Shown: piece by piece, positions 36,095 through 48,900 of the stretch
How positions within the stretch are numbered: position 1 is the stretch's first letter
How the letters are laid out: the number at the start of each line of letters is the position of its first letter
Source of the DNA: Impatiens glandulifera
Taxonomy: Eukaryota; Streptophyta; Magnoliopsida; Ericales; Balsaminaceae
Reading direction: 5' to 3'
DNA: 64,000 bases
Assembly: GCF_907164915.1 (NCBI RefSeq)
Contig: NC_061867.1
Coordinates: forward strand, 2,193,676-2,257,675
Made by a program: the position numbers and the translations under genes
Notes under the pieces: generated by a model
What the model was told of the DNA's origin: nothing
Seen by the model: the letters and a program-made list of their open reading frames with translations, nothing else
Database searches by the model: none

Positions 36095-37075
36095 TAGTAA
36101 AACATCGATAAATTAATACTCGATAAATTAATAACCTCAATTAATTAATAATTTTTTATAGTTCCAACTCGGGACCATTAAGATAAATTAATAATTAGCT
36201 AAATTTATAAGATAATATATTTTTATTAATGCATATAAGTCCTATATAATATATAAATTCATAATTCTATATTACATCAAAATTATAGATATTTATTCTA
36301 AGATGTACTTTTATGATAAGACTCTAATGTAATTTACTTTCTTTTGAAATTGATGTCTCCTTGTATTTCATCTTGAATCCTTCTTAATGCATTATGGAGC
36401 TGTGGTGTACTATGTTCATATTGCAAGAGAAAATTATGTAATGTAATTGTTGCTTGAAAGACATTCTTTCGTGAGACCGACTCCAACTATGTACTGTCAT
36501 CTTCTACTTCATCTTCTTTCTCATTTTCCTTAACACTGCTAATGATTTGTTCATCATTCAAAAATTCTGCAGCGGCTTCATTTTTACCAGGATAATCAAT
36601 AACCTTTTCAGTATCCATTGCATCACGATAATTCAATTCTTTAATGAGAAGACTTAAATGTTGGACATCTTCAGACAACTGTTCTACATCTTCTGAAATT
36701 GCAGTTGTATTCATGTGCCTTAGTTTACAGTGTTGAAAACAATTTGTAATTGTCTTTGGTTGAACATCTATTAATACAGGTACATGAATGTGTTTATTTT
36801 ATTATTATTTATATTCATTAACTTAGTTTAAATTCATTAATGTATTTAAATTATTTAAATTTGTACATCTATAATTTATTTAAATTCATGCCTCTATAAT
36901 TTAATTACATTCAGGAATTTATTTAATTTACTAAAATTCATTAATATCTCGATAAATTAATAAATTATTAATTTATCGATTAATTAATAAATTATTAATT
37001 TATCGATTAATTAATATTTCGATTAATTAATAATTTTTCTCGGTCCCAAGGTATTAATTTATCGAGGTTTTACTG
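36095..37075. mobile_element. Pogo-like (Tc1/mariner) deletion derivative, 981 bp
   Basis: The left end TAGTAAAACATCGATAAATT and the inverted right end CAGTAAAACCTCGATAAATT match the plant pogo (Lemi1/Emigrant) terminal style, with a TA target duplication on each side. Subterminal DNA repeats 'taaattaat' and 'cgataaattaata'. The interior retains the C-terminal part of a transposase on the minus strand. Confidence 0.85.
36334..36790 (-). pseudogene. Pogo/tigger-type transposase, C-terminal remnant
   Basis: The minus-strand frame runs from about 36790 with VQPKTITNCFQHCKL, as seen after the DDE domain of plant pogo-like transposases. It continues through the Met at 36714 and an acidic tail (SSVKENEKEDEVEDDST), meets an in-frame TAG at 36487-36489, then reads on to HNALRRIQDEIQGDINFKRK and a stop at 36334. 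The DNA-binding and catalytic parts are deleted. Confidence 0.7.
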
Positions 37076-37077
37076 TA

Positions 37078-37189
37078 GTTACTCTAGATCGATGATCTAG
37101 AGATTTTACTTAAACTTGTGTCATATATTTTGTTTTTATCTTTTTAATAAAAGTTGACATTTTAAAAAAATGTTTTGCTTTTATCTTAA
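37078..37189. other. Short spacer
   Basis: Nothing is recognised between the pogo element and the degenerate tandem repeat. Confidence 0.4.
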
Positions 37190-39045
37190 GTAATGTTAAT
37201 CGTACTTTACATTATTACCGATCTCTTATCCATTATCGCGACCTTTTTTACCACCATTCGACAAACCAACCACTAATCACACAATCCACATTTCATATCG
37301 TGACCTTACACACTTTTACACATATATTATCTCTTATCAAATCAATCACCAATCTCAATCGACCTCTTATCATGACCTCACATTTTCACATTCCTCTTAT
37401 CATACTCGACAAACCAACCACCAATCTCAACCGACCTCTAGTATCGCGAGCTCACACATTTTCATATTTAATCGGTCAAAATTTCATTCATATTATTTTT
37501 AACCACCGATATCTTATTTATTATTAGCCTCTTATCCCCACAAATCTCACCTCTCATCTTATAATTTTTATCCTAACCGCGACCTCTTTTATCATTAGTC
37601 GAACTCTTTTACCACCAATGGACTTCTTATCTTGTGACTCACACTTTTTATATTCATATTTATCCACTCATAAAATCACCCACAAATCTCAATCAACATT
37701 TAATATCGTGACTTCACACACTTTTACAATTCGATTAATCAACATCTCATTCATATATTTTAACATCTAATATCTCATTTATTACCATCATTTTTTATAT
37801 TATCGCGACCTCTTTTTTTACCCCACTTCAGTAAACCAACCACCAAATCTCAATCGACATCTCATCTCGTGACCTCATACACTTTCATACACCTCTTATC
37901 ATCGTTAAACCAACACCAATCCCTCAATCGAAATCTCATCTTGTCACTCACATTTTTGCATATGTCTCTTTGTCCCATCGACAAATAACTCACCAATCAT
38001 AATAGATCTCTAATTTTGTGATCTCACACACTTTTATATTTTTGTCAATCAAACACCTCATTCATATATTTTTAACCACTAATATCTAATTTCTTACCAA
38101 CCTCTTAAATTATTCTCACTTCTGGTAAACCAACCACCAAATCTCAATCGTCATCTCATCTCAATCTCATCTTATTACAGTACACAAACTTTCACACACC
38201 TCTTATCCCTCGTCAAACCAAACATCAATCTCCTCAATCGATCTATCATCTTTTGACTCACACTTTTTCATATGTCTTTTTATCCCCTCGGAAACCACTA
38301 AGCAATCTTAATTTAGACTTTTAATTTTGTGACCTTACACACACAATTATATTCCGGTCAAACAACATCTCATTTATATATTTTTAAACAGCAATGTCTC
38401 CTTTTATTATCGACTTCTTATCCCGACAAATCAACCACAAATCTCCACCTCGCATCTCATCATATTTACTCTTAACGCGACTTATTTTACCTTCACTTCA
38501 ACAAATCAACAACCAATCCCCCAATCGACCACTTCAGTCAATCAACATCTCATTCATATTTTTTTTAACCACTAATATCTAATTTGTTAAGAAGACCTCT
38601 TATATATACCCTCACTTTAGCAAACCAACCACCAAATCTCAACTGATATTTCATCTCGTGACCTCACACACTTTCACACACCTCTTATCCCCTCGGCAAA
38701 CCACCCACCAATTTTAGTCGATCCCTTGTGACTCACACTTTTTCATATGTCTCTTTATCCACTCGGAAAATCACCCACCAAATCTTAGTCGACCTCTTAT
38801 GACTCACACTTTTTCATATGTCTCTTTATCCCCTCCGCAAACCACTCACCAACTTAGTCGACATCTTTTACCCCCCACTTCAACCAATCAACAACCAATT
38901 CTAATCGATCACACACATCTTCCCTCGTCAAAAAAACTATTAATCCCCTAATTGACTATTATCTTGTGACTCAAACTTTTTTATATGCATTTTTATCTCG
39001 GCAAACAACCACCATTTTTAGACGAAACAATCCACAAATCTTAGA
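37190..39045. repeat. G-poor degenerate tandem repeat, about 1.85 kb
   Basis: The whole block is built from variants of a few phrases: 'caaaccaaccaccaatctca', 'cgacctcttatc', 'gtgactcacactttttcata', 'tgtctctttatcccctcgg', and 'aacatctcattcatata' followed by 'tttttaaccactaatatct'. A clear pair of 74-bp units lies at about 38726-38873. The 'tcattcatata' phrase recurs at about 37489, 37746, 38052, 38369 and 38550, suggesting a higher-order period near 250-310 bp. The plus strand is C- and T-rich and very poor in G. Open frames in it (such as 37300-37527) are by-products. The family is not recognised. Confidence 0.75.
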
Positions 39046-39313
39046 CGAATAAATATGTGTTAGTAAGTCCTTAATTTAATATAAGCCAAGTTATCCAATT
39101 AAACTTTAAAATGAAAAAAAAAATGACTCAAATAGCCAATGTTGAACATCTATATACAAAGTTAATAATTATGATTTGGGTATTGTCTTTATATAAATAA
39201 ATAATTATGATCACTTATAGGTTTTATTGGACCTCTTCTGTCTTGTAGGGCCTTTGTCTTTTTATTGGGCTTCTATCTTTTAGGCTTTTGGGTATTTGTC
39301 TTCATATAAATGT
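39046..39313. other. Start of array copy 3
   Basis: No gene is seen. 'aatgactcaaatagccaat' (about 39122) parallels 'aatgacacaaatagccaat' at about 8765, and the 'gggcctttgtctttttattg' region parallels the end of module X. The central part of module X is missing here. Confidence 0.5.
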
Positions 39314-39468
39314 TGAGAGGAGTAATAGAGGATTGAATTTGGGGATTAAATGGAAGAGAGAATAAACGTGTCATACTTGAAAAAAGAAAATGAGAAAAAA
39401 AAAATTCAACCAATTAGATTAAGTAAAGTCATTTTTTTTTTTAAATTCCCAAACTTTATCATTTCTCA
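39314..39468. mobile_element. Small foldback MITE related to the one at 11794
   Basis: The left end GAGAGGAGTAATAGAG and the inverted right end GAGAAATGATAAAG resemble the ends of the 11794-11996 element. It breaks a sequence ('tatataaatgataa') that is continuous in array copy 2 near 27170. Confidence 0.55.
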
Positions 39469-41945
39469 AATGATAATTTGAAAAACATCCCTAACAAAGT
39501 TTATTCTCTCTTTTTGTCTTGTTTTTAAAATATATATATTTTTACTATTAAAATTTTATAATTTTACAATTTGAAAGAAAGTTAAACTTTTCCAATAATA
39601 AACACTTACAATTTATGATAATAAAAAATTACTAATTACGATTTTATATTAAAAAAATAATTTATAGTTAAATTTTATTAAAATATTAGTATTTATTTAA
39701 ATAAATAAATTAATATAATTAATTTTGTAAATTTTTATAGTATTATTTATTAATTATTATTTTTAATTAATCTCTTTTTGGTTAATTAAAAAATGGAAAC
39801 ATTACTTTTATTGTAAAACAAAATATTAAATTAATAATACAATATTTCATAATAAATTTTATTTTTCAATTTAAGAAAATAAGGATCCCATTTACGATGT
39901 TTGTAATAGAGTATAATTTTGATCTTTTAATAATTATAGTCTCATTTTAATTTAAAATATTTTATTATGAACTAGTATATAACATGTAAATGGATGCAAA
40001 ATATAAAAATAATTAAATAATAATAATAAATAACACTATAAAATTATATTTATAAAATTAGTTGTATTAATTAATTTATTTATTTGAATAAATAAAAAAC
40101 ATTTTTTTATTTTAAATAAAAAATTGTTCTCTTAATGTTAGATATAAAATCGTAAAATCAAAAACATTGATAAATTTGTAAAACCTTATTATTTTAAATT
40201 TAACATAATAATTTTTAGATATTTAACACTTACCTAAAATCATATTTTGTTAATCTCTCTGATATTTGATATTGTAAAATCATAATATTTTAAAAACTAA
40301 TTCAAAATTTCAAACTTTTAGACAATAATATCCCTTTAAATAATAATTAGGTGAATAATAATTAGGTCAACATCACTAGAAGTATTTGATTATCTAGTTA
40401 TTTTATCTGAGCCCAAATAGGTTGGGCCAATCCCAACAAATTTTCTGTTGGGCTTGGATTAATTCACTTTTGCATCACGTGATCACTTTATTTTGCTTTT
40501 GCCCACCACGTGCACTTTTTCATTTTTACTTTATTTATATTATATCTTTGCTTCGTAATTAGGTTTCCACATATTCCCCAATTAATAAACAAATTAGCAA
40601 TAAAAATGAATTACTATCCCATTCATTTTTATTATAAATATTCACATCTCTATATTAATAAAAAAAAACAATATAGTAAAATATATCAACTTCTAGTCTT
40701 CTATTCATATTTACATTCAATTTTCATTAAACTTAAAAGCTATACAATATCTAGGTGCCTTTAAGTAATTTGAACCCAAATTTTTTAAGTAGAATTTAAG
40801 GTAAACTTTATTTTATATATAATTTTATTGTTTTTTTATTAATTTTATTATAATTTATATTCAACTAAGTTAATACAACTTTATATTTTAAAATTAATAC
40901 AGAGTTTGATAAATGTGTTACACTGCATTTTTATAATTATAAAATTTTGTATAAATCTATTATAATATATATAAACAGTATTTTTGGTTCTCGCATCACA
41001 TTTCAACCAATTTTGTTATAGGTCGGGTTGTTAATATTTAGGTTGACCCGCTAACAAAATTTCAAACGGTTAAATTAGAAGAAAAAAAATTGTTTTGAGT
41101 TATATAAACATTATTATCATTTTAAATGATGTTAAACATTTTCTTGTAAATTAATTATAAATATTATTTTTACATTAGTTTGTGAGACATACACTTATAT
41201 AATTATTTTATATTATTAGGGTATTGAGCAAATTATATATTAATTTAGCTTATAATTATTAAAAGTCAAAATTTTACTCTATTAAAAACATCATAAATTA
41301 TTTTAATCATTATTATGAATTATTTGTGTTAGTTTATATTTTGTTTTAAAATAAATAAATGTATCATCATGATCATAGAGATAGCATGAGGTTGGTCCTC
41401 CCATCCTTGATCACGTGAGCACAATCTTTTGTCTCCCTTAACGTGCACATTGCCTCATAATTTAATTATTTATAAAATATTTATAATTTCATGTATCTCT
41501 ATTTCTTTTTGTTTCTAGAGATAGAAATTTTTACCTTAGAGTCATCAAATCATCATGTGAAGATAGAAATAAATATGTACCCAACCCCACCCACATGGTT
41601 CTAATTCAAAAAAATAAATGTTTAATTTATAAATATCCAAATATTTTAAAACATTATATTATTTAACCAGAATAAAATTTTAAAAAAAAAGATATTAGAC
41701 AAAAGAAAATTTGTTACATGTAGTTAAATTTAATGAATTCATAATGAATTAATAGGATAAACTAATATATAATTCATTAGTTTAGCCTACAATTAAGGTT
41801 TTAACCAAAAAATAATTTTAACAAAAAAAAACATTAAAATTAATAAATTAATTCAATATAAGAAAAATAAAAAAAGTGAGAAAAATAGATTAATGAAAAC
41901 GTGAAGAAATTATGAAATTATGACTTTTTTACTTATTTTTGTTAT
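39469..41945. other. Non-coding tract of array copy 3
   Basis: No gene is seen. Segments match 9400-9900 and 27200-27600, then 14228-14420, then 31980-32050. Position 40549-40570 preserves the empty PIF insertion site. Confidence 0.6.
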
Positions 41946-42708
41946 GAGTAATGATAGGGAATGCGAATTTGGGGTCGCGAAATTCCGTGAATATTGGATA
42001 TGAATATTCTCTCTTCTCTTGTTAATTTATTTCTCTCACTCTCATTTATCTCTCATCTCTTTCATTAATTATTTTCCCTCTCCTCTCCCACTAATTAATT
42101 TATTTCCTCTATTAATTAATTTATCTTGATTATTAATTAATTTATCATTTTCTTTTTCCGATTTATTAATCTATTTTGTAGATATTAAGTTTTTTTATTA
42201 ATAATTATTAAAAATATTTTTTAAATTATAAATCCTAAACCCTAAATTCTAAACACTAAACCCTAAATTCTAAATCTTAAATCTTAAACCCTAAACTCTC
42301 ATTTCTTTTTTTTTCTTATTATTTTTTCATATTTTTTTAGTTTTATTACTTATAAATGCTTATCTAATATTTTTATTCTCACGAAATTCTTTTCACTCAT
42401 TTCTTTGATAAATTCATAATTCAACTAAATATAGATAAGAGATATTAATTATGGTTTAAGATTTAGTGTTTAGAATTTAGGGTTTAGAGATTATGGTTTA
42501 AATAAATTAATCAGAGAATGAGAGAGATAAATTAATTAATTCATAAAAAAGAGAAATTAAGAGAGAAATTAATTAACAAGAAGAGGGAGAAATTAATTAT
42601 TAAGAGGAGAAAAATTAATTAATAAAAGAAGATAGAATATTCGGTGTTTTATGAGAATATTCTATTTTCGCGACTTTCGCCCCAGATTCGCGTTCCCTAT
42701 CATTACTC
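41946..42708. mobile_element. Mutator-like MITE, 763 bp, with TTTAGGG-like words in both arms
   Basis: The ends GAGTAATGATAGGGAATGCG and, inverted, GAGTAATGATAGGGAACGCG match at 19 of 20 positions. Both flanks carry the 9-bp direct repeat ttttgttat (41937-41945 and 42709-42717), the size expected of Mutator-like elements. The arms remain partly complementary far inward, so the whole element can fold back. Around 42230-42295 and, inverted, 42450-42500, degenerate 'aaaccctaaa' words form part of the arms. Confidence 0.88.
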
Positions 42709-42717
42709 TTTTGTTAT

Positions 42718-43308
42718 TGAAAACTCATATCAGAATAAGACTTAATACTTTAAACCCAACAAAAGTTGAAGAGAACAATTAAAGTCTAAAAACTGCTCAT
42801 TAATATTGTTTTAATTTTTTTAAATAGAATTAATATGTATTGTTCCAACTAAAAATGTTTTACTTAACTCTAAATTAAAAACATTATGTCAACGATATCA
42901 AAACAACTTTGGTCGAATACAAACAAATGGAACCGAACATAACTTAAAAAAACACCAACAAACTTGATTAGTCAATTTACGATGATAAAAGTAAAATGTT
43001 TAAGAAAACAAGACAGTATAAAAAATGTTTAAAACACATACCAATTAACTAATTTAAGGGTTTCTTCAATTTAAAAAATATAGTCTCATCTCTTTATCTA
43101 TTATATTACTCAATTCATTTATTTTATTATTATATAATAATATTTTTTAAGTTTTAAAACCATCATTATAGTTAATTTTTAAATAACCAAATTTTAAAAA
43201 AAAATGCAATCCTAAAATATAGTAATCAATAAACCGAATGATAGAATATAAATATTAATAATAACAAGAACCGACACAAATCAATTTAAATCAAGCTATC
43301 AAAGACAA

Positions 43309-43376
<68 letters not shown>

Positions 43377-44257
43377 ATGTTTTCAAAAAAGTTAAACAAC
43401 ATTTTCTTTCTATATTATTATATATGTTGGGCCATTACAATTGAAAAATAAGAAGGCTCCAACCATAACTCTCTTTCTCGTGACATTTATTAATTATAAC
43501 ATTAATTAATGCCCCATCAACTATTAAAAAAAGTAGACAATTTAATATGCTTTAATTTACACATCACACACTTTTTTTCATTTAATTTCCCTTTTATTTA
43601 TTTTTCTTGTACTTTATTGGATACCCTTCTCCTTCCTTTTATTTTAAACATCTTTAATATATTTATCTAACTATTTAATATATTTATATTGATAAAGAAG
43701 CTGTAAAAGATAACTGATTGATTAACTTTTAAGCATGCATAATTTTACTTTTTAATCTCATTTACATTTACATAATTATATATGTAAATCTTCTTTGATC
43801 ATAATAATTATTTAATGTGATTTTTTAATGAAAACCTATTTAAAAAGTCATTATCAAGGGCATTTATAGATGAGTAATATTTTACTTCAATTAATTTGTG
43901 GGACCGTTTATAAATTTTTTTAGACAACCTTCAATTATTTTTTCACTTTCACCAAAATAATTTTGAATATTAATTACTTTTTATTTTAAAATTAATTTAT
44001 TATAAATATGTGTATTCCTATTTGTAAAGCCATTTAAAATATTGAATTGATTTTTAAAATCTTATATATTTATAATTTTTAAGTAGATTAAAGAATTAGA
44101 TTTAATATTTAAATCTTATATATTTATAATTTGACTAGTTTACATATTATTTTGATTTTATTATAAGGGTGGTAGAAATAAAATAAATTTATATTAACAA
44201 ATTTAAAATAAGTTATTTCTTATTCAAATAATTAAATTTATAATTATTATTTATTAG
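42718..44257. other. Distal part of array copy 3
   Basis: No gene is seen. 43670-43870 ('gaagctgtaaaagataactg', 'gtcattatcaagggca') matches 17230-17410. A (TA)n run lies at about 43309-43372. Confidence 0.55.
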
Positions 44258-44500
44258 TGTTAGAATATAAATAATATATATAATTATAATAATATTATTA
44301 TTATATTAGTTTTCTTATAAATTTAATGTAATATATATATAATAAACAAAACTTATGTAACTCAAAATATTATTCAATGTAATACCTTATATTATTATAA
44401 CCGAGAGATTTCATTTTTCTTCAAAATTTTTAACATTATTTTTTTTTCTTTTCAACGTCTTCTTCCTCTAATTAATCCTAGCTGGCTCTAAAGCCTAGTA

Positions 44501-45000
44501 ATGACATCTAAACCGACTGCTGCAACCTTTTCTGTTGCTCATTATGAGTATTTCTTTTCATATTACCTTCATCCTAGTGAAGGTATGGGGCATTGCCACT
44601 CACATGGCAATTCTGATGAGTATTTTTCACAATTGTTGCAAACTGTGAATAATATCAATGTTTTTTTTAACGAATTATCGGGTATGTCTTTTTCCAATAA
44701 TCGGACTATTATACTGAGGCTTCGAATCATATGACGGGTAATTTAAATTATTTTTTAAACACTAGCTCAAGTAATACTAGTGTTGGTTTACCTAATTGTG
44801 TTGCGATCTCTATAACAAAAATTGGTAGTGTTTTGCTTGATGGATTGTCTCTTGATAATGTGTTATATGTCCAGTTGATGACTTGTAATTTATTATCCGT
44901 ATCTCAACTCAATGTTGTCCGCTATTATATTATTTTTTTTATTGATACGCTTTGTGTTATTCAAGATCGCACTTTGAGAAACCTAATTGGAGTGGGGGTG
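44501..45000 (+). pseudogene. Copia gag/protease fragment (left arm)
   Basis: It starts at ATG 44501 with a Copia-like gag N-terminus (FFSYYLHPSEG). It then jumps to ELSGMSFSNN and, after a frameshift that destroys the DTGAS protease motif, reads ASNHMTGNL in pieces. IGSVLLDGLSLDNVLYVQLM, TCNLLSVSQL and TLCVIQDRTLRNLIGVG follow (about 44820-45000). This is the protease-to-integrase junction of Ty1/Copia Pol. It is truncated at the centre of the inverted repeat. Confidence 0.75.
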
Positions 45001-45089
45001 CTATCAAGGGGAGTTCAGACGACCCCTCTCAGTTCACAACTATTGTCTCGACCCTAGAGGAATTGAGTTGTGGCTTGCGTACCAAAACT

Positions 45090-45665
45090 GTATTTGAACT
45101 AAGAGGGTCGGCCGAACTCCAATCAGGTTCCTCAAAATGCGGTCCTGAATAACACAAAGTGTATCAGTAAAAATAGTAATATAACGGCGAGCAACATTGA
45201 GTTGAGATACCAATAATAAATTACAAGTCATCGATGAGACATATATCACATTATGAGACAATCCATCAAGCAAAACACTACCAATATTTGTCACAGAAAT
45301 CGCAACACCATTAGGTAAACCAACACTAGTATTAATTGAGCTAGTGTTTCAAAAAAAATAAGTTACCCGTCATATGATTTGAAGCCCCAGTATCAAAAAT
45401 CCAATTATTGGAAAAAGACATACTCGATAATTTGTCAGAAAAAGCATTGACGTTATTCACAATTTGCAACGATTGTGACCAATGCTTAATGGAAATAAAA
45501 GAAAAATGTGCACAGTCAATTGAACCGGTAGATACCTTACTAGAGGAGGTGGTTGCGGCTACGTCACGTACCTTCATTGGGACGAAGGTAATATGGAGAG
45601 AAAAGCTCATAACAAGCAGCAAAGGAGGTTGTAGTAGTCGATTCAGATGTTATGGCTGGGGTTTA
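45090..45665 (-). pseudogene. Copia gag/protease fragment (right arm)
   Basis: The minus-strand frames read DCAHFSFISIKHWSQSLQIV and then WIFDTGASNHMTGNL, the intact aspartic protease motif (about 45355-45410). After a frameshift, IGSVLLDGLSHNVIYVSSM, TCNLLLVSQLNVARRY and TLCVIQDRILRNLIGV follow (about 45100-45285). This arm keeps a longer gag/zinc-knuckle-proximal part than the left arm, and the DTGAS motif lost there. Confidence 0.78.
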
Positions 45666-45927
45666 GAGTCAGCTAAGGTTAATTAGAGGAAGAAGAAGTT
45701 AAAAGAAAAATATCAACGTTGAAAATTTTAAAGAAAAACGAAATCTCTCATCGAGAGAGCTCTAATACCATATATATTAGAATAATATAAGAGATTATAT
45801 TGAATTATATTTTAAGTTATGACTTATAAAGATATTAATATAATAACATAATATAATAATGATATTATCATAATTTATAATATTAGGATAATATATCTTA
45901 TATTATTATTATCTTATATTCTAAGAT

Positions 45928-48900
45928 TAATATTATTTTATCTTATTAATTTGTTTCGTATTTTGTTTAAGTTAATTTTATAGTCAATTACCGAAACGAA
46001 TTTACATTATTATGTGATGGCCTTAAATTTACTAAAAAAAAATTATTTATTAATAATAATTTTTAATAAAATTAGATCAAATTTTTTCATGTTTTCATAT
46101 TTTTAAAATTTAATTTATTATTCATAAAATAATTACTTAATTTTTCCTTTTATTTTTCAAGTCTATCTCAAATATTGGTTAAGTCCCTACAAATATTTGT
46201 AAGACCATCCTAACTCTAATTATTCTAGATCAGATTGTAGTATACACTTAATAATAATTAATAATAATAATAATAATATAATTAAAATTCTTTTAAACAA
46301 AATTATTACAATTTTAAATAAATTTCCAATTTTACAAGTTTAATAAGTAATTAATAATTTTAAGTAAATTTTTGGTTTTGGATATCTTAATGATTAGTTA
46401 TTAGAATGTATACACAATATAGAGTATCTCCCACACATGTTATATATGCCCCCCACACACATATGTTATATATATATATATGAGTAGAAGTTTAATTTTC
46501 TCCCATTCACGATAACAAGAATGATAAATTTGATGAGAGAAAAGTCGAGCAAATCCTAACCCTCGTCTTGCAGTTCATCTTGAACAATTCCGAAAGTAAT
46601 TGGAATAAAAAAAAAGATAAAAATTATTGTTTTTTGTTTGCAACAAATAAAAATGGCAAATGAGTTAGAAAATATCAAACAGTACACACTTCATTTAACA
46701 TTAATAAGTCCCACTTTGATAATAGTAGATGGTAGCTATAAGTACTAAAAACAGCCTGTTAATAATAATAATAATAATATATTGAAGATATATCACTATC
46801 AAGCATTATGTTTATAAGAAGATATTGGAATGTCCTCAACAAAGCTCTTAACTTATAATTGTATGATTTGAGAAGTTTGTCTCTTAATTTTGGCACATAA
46901 AAAAGATTATTAAACCTCCAACATTTTCAAATCTCTAGATTCTCATCATTTAATCATTTTTTGTCTTCTTGTTGACAATTGAATGAAACTTTAACTATTT
47001 CAATAATTCAATTTGATCTTATCTTTTACAAGAATAATTCTTGTTATTTTGTAAAAAAAATAATATTCGAATTAGATATATATTATTTTAAAAATTAAGA
47101 AGCTCACATGACACCTCACGACCATTACTTTCACTTCTTTGTAAGACGTTTTAAATGAGAATCGAACTCTTGACATTTGGTCTTTTAGGAACCACTCTTA
47201 TCTCACACCACCTTAGTGGATTCATATTAATTGGAAAATCATAGTTATTTTTTAATGATCAAATACATTTGTAAGGTTAAATAGTATATAATAAACTCAC
47301 TTACTAAATTCTTATTTAAAATAACAAAAAATTCAAATTCCACTCTACTAAAAAAAAAATAGTTTTGATGAAAAAAAAAACTAACAAAAAGAGAGAAGTG
47401 GGTCTGGTTTTATTTAATTTGGATTAAATAAATCTCTAAATTCTTATAATTATTAATTATAGATACACACTACAAAATTATTAATTTATTGGATTTATAT
47501 GAAAATAGGAAAGGGGACCATGTAAGTATGAATATTTTGGTCCACTTTGCTTATTTTCTAATAGAAGTAGGACCAGACACCTAAGATAAATTGCTCCATA
47601 TATATTGTAACATGTAAATATTAATAATTTCAATGAAACTAAATTGTCACCATTGAATTTGATCATCACATGGTCCAAATTAAAACTACTAGTATCCCAA
47701 TTTTCATGATCATCAATTTTGGTGCCTTGTATGCACTATCTTTGTTAATTATAACATGGCTTGTCCAATTGTATGGAATGTATCACCAAATTATTATACC
47801 GTTATTAATATATACTCAATAGCCCAAGTTCTATAAACCCTGTAAAAACGATAAAAAAAAACATTAACAAATACAAATTTTATATCGAAAATATGAGATT
47901 GACCAAATTGAATTTGGCAATACACTAACTAACATGGCTACCAAATCACATACATCCCATGACCCTCTTTAAAGCCAAGTAAAGGTAGGTAAACCTTATA
48001 CCCTCTTTCATATTTAAAAAAAAATATTTAACTAATTAATACTTTCGTTCACTGAACATCAATAATAATTATTCTAACTCGAAATTGATTTTAAATAACA
48101 CAAATAATGTTTGGGATGGTATTGATCTTTTATAGAACTTACCTTTCAATCAAATTACAAGATCTTTAATATTATAAAAAGATAATTGAATTAAATAACA
48201 CATATAGAAAAAAGACAATAAATTGGAAAATGAGTAATAATGCAAAATTTCTGTGGTTGTCCATTTATTTATAATTGCAATGTGGGCAATTATACAATCC
48301 ATTGGGATTTTCTAATTTGGGAGTAATTTTCTAAGTTAAGCCATAATAATATACAAGACAAAAAAAAATAGAAACCTTCATTTAAAATTAAAGGATGTGG
48401 ATAGAAAAAATTGGCCAAAATAACCAAAATATCATAAGAAAAATAAATCAGATTATAATATATATTCAACCATATTTTATACCAAAAGAATGTATTTGTT
48501 AACCAGTAACTATAAATTTGTTAAAATTCATCAGAAAAAATTATTTTTATAATAGCAAAATTTCTATGATTGAGGGTAGTGTTAATTTACTCTAAAATGT
48601 ACATTTTAATTGTATTTTTTTAAAATTTACTAAATTAGAATTTTATTTTTAAATAATTTGTTAAGATAAATGAATTGGATTCTAAAATCAAGCATATGAT
48701 TCTAAAGTAGATTATGGTTAAAAAGGTGGGCTAATTTATTATATAAAATAAAATAGAATGTTATTTATCATTTTTCAAATTTGTTAAAATATCATGACAG
48801 ATAGATTTGGCATTAATTATTTGAATTAGTCAAACATAGTATTTTTATGATTATTTGATTTTAAATTAGCTATTACTTGACAAATTGAATGTGGACAATA

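Larger units (their letters stand above)
44258..45927. repeat. Large inverted repeat of two Copia 5' ends, head-to-head
   Basis: The left arm (44258 to about 45000, plus) and the right arm (45927 down to about 45090, minus) each read: a short LTR-like segment starting 'tgttagaatataa' or 'cttagaatataag', a primer-binding region, a gag start and a Copia protease segment. The two arms therefore face each other across a centre of about 90 bp. In the right arm the primer-binding site is clear (TGGTATTAGAGC at 45759-45770, complementary strand), close to the plant initiator-Met tRNA type TGGTATCAGAGC. The arms differ by point changes and by internal deletions, so they have aged since joining. A transcript through both would fold into a long hairpin. 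Confidence 0.8.

Noticed and set aside
37300..37527. 75-codon plus-strand frame in the G-poor repeat
   Set aside because: It is a by-product of a stop-poor repetitive sequence; composition and repeated phrases explain it.
42230..42500. Interstitial telomere remnant from chromosome fusion
   Set aside because: The telomere-like words are degenerate, occur in both inverted arms, and lie inside a transposon with a clear 9-bp target duplication.
44952..45152. Plus-strand frame through the centre of the Copia inverted repeat
   Set aside because: It runs from the end of one arm into the antisense of the other and has no family match.
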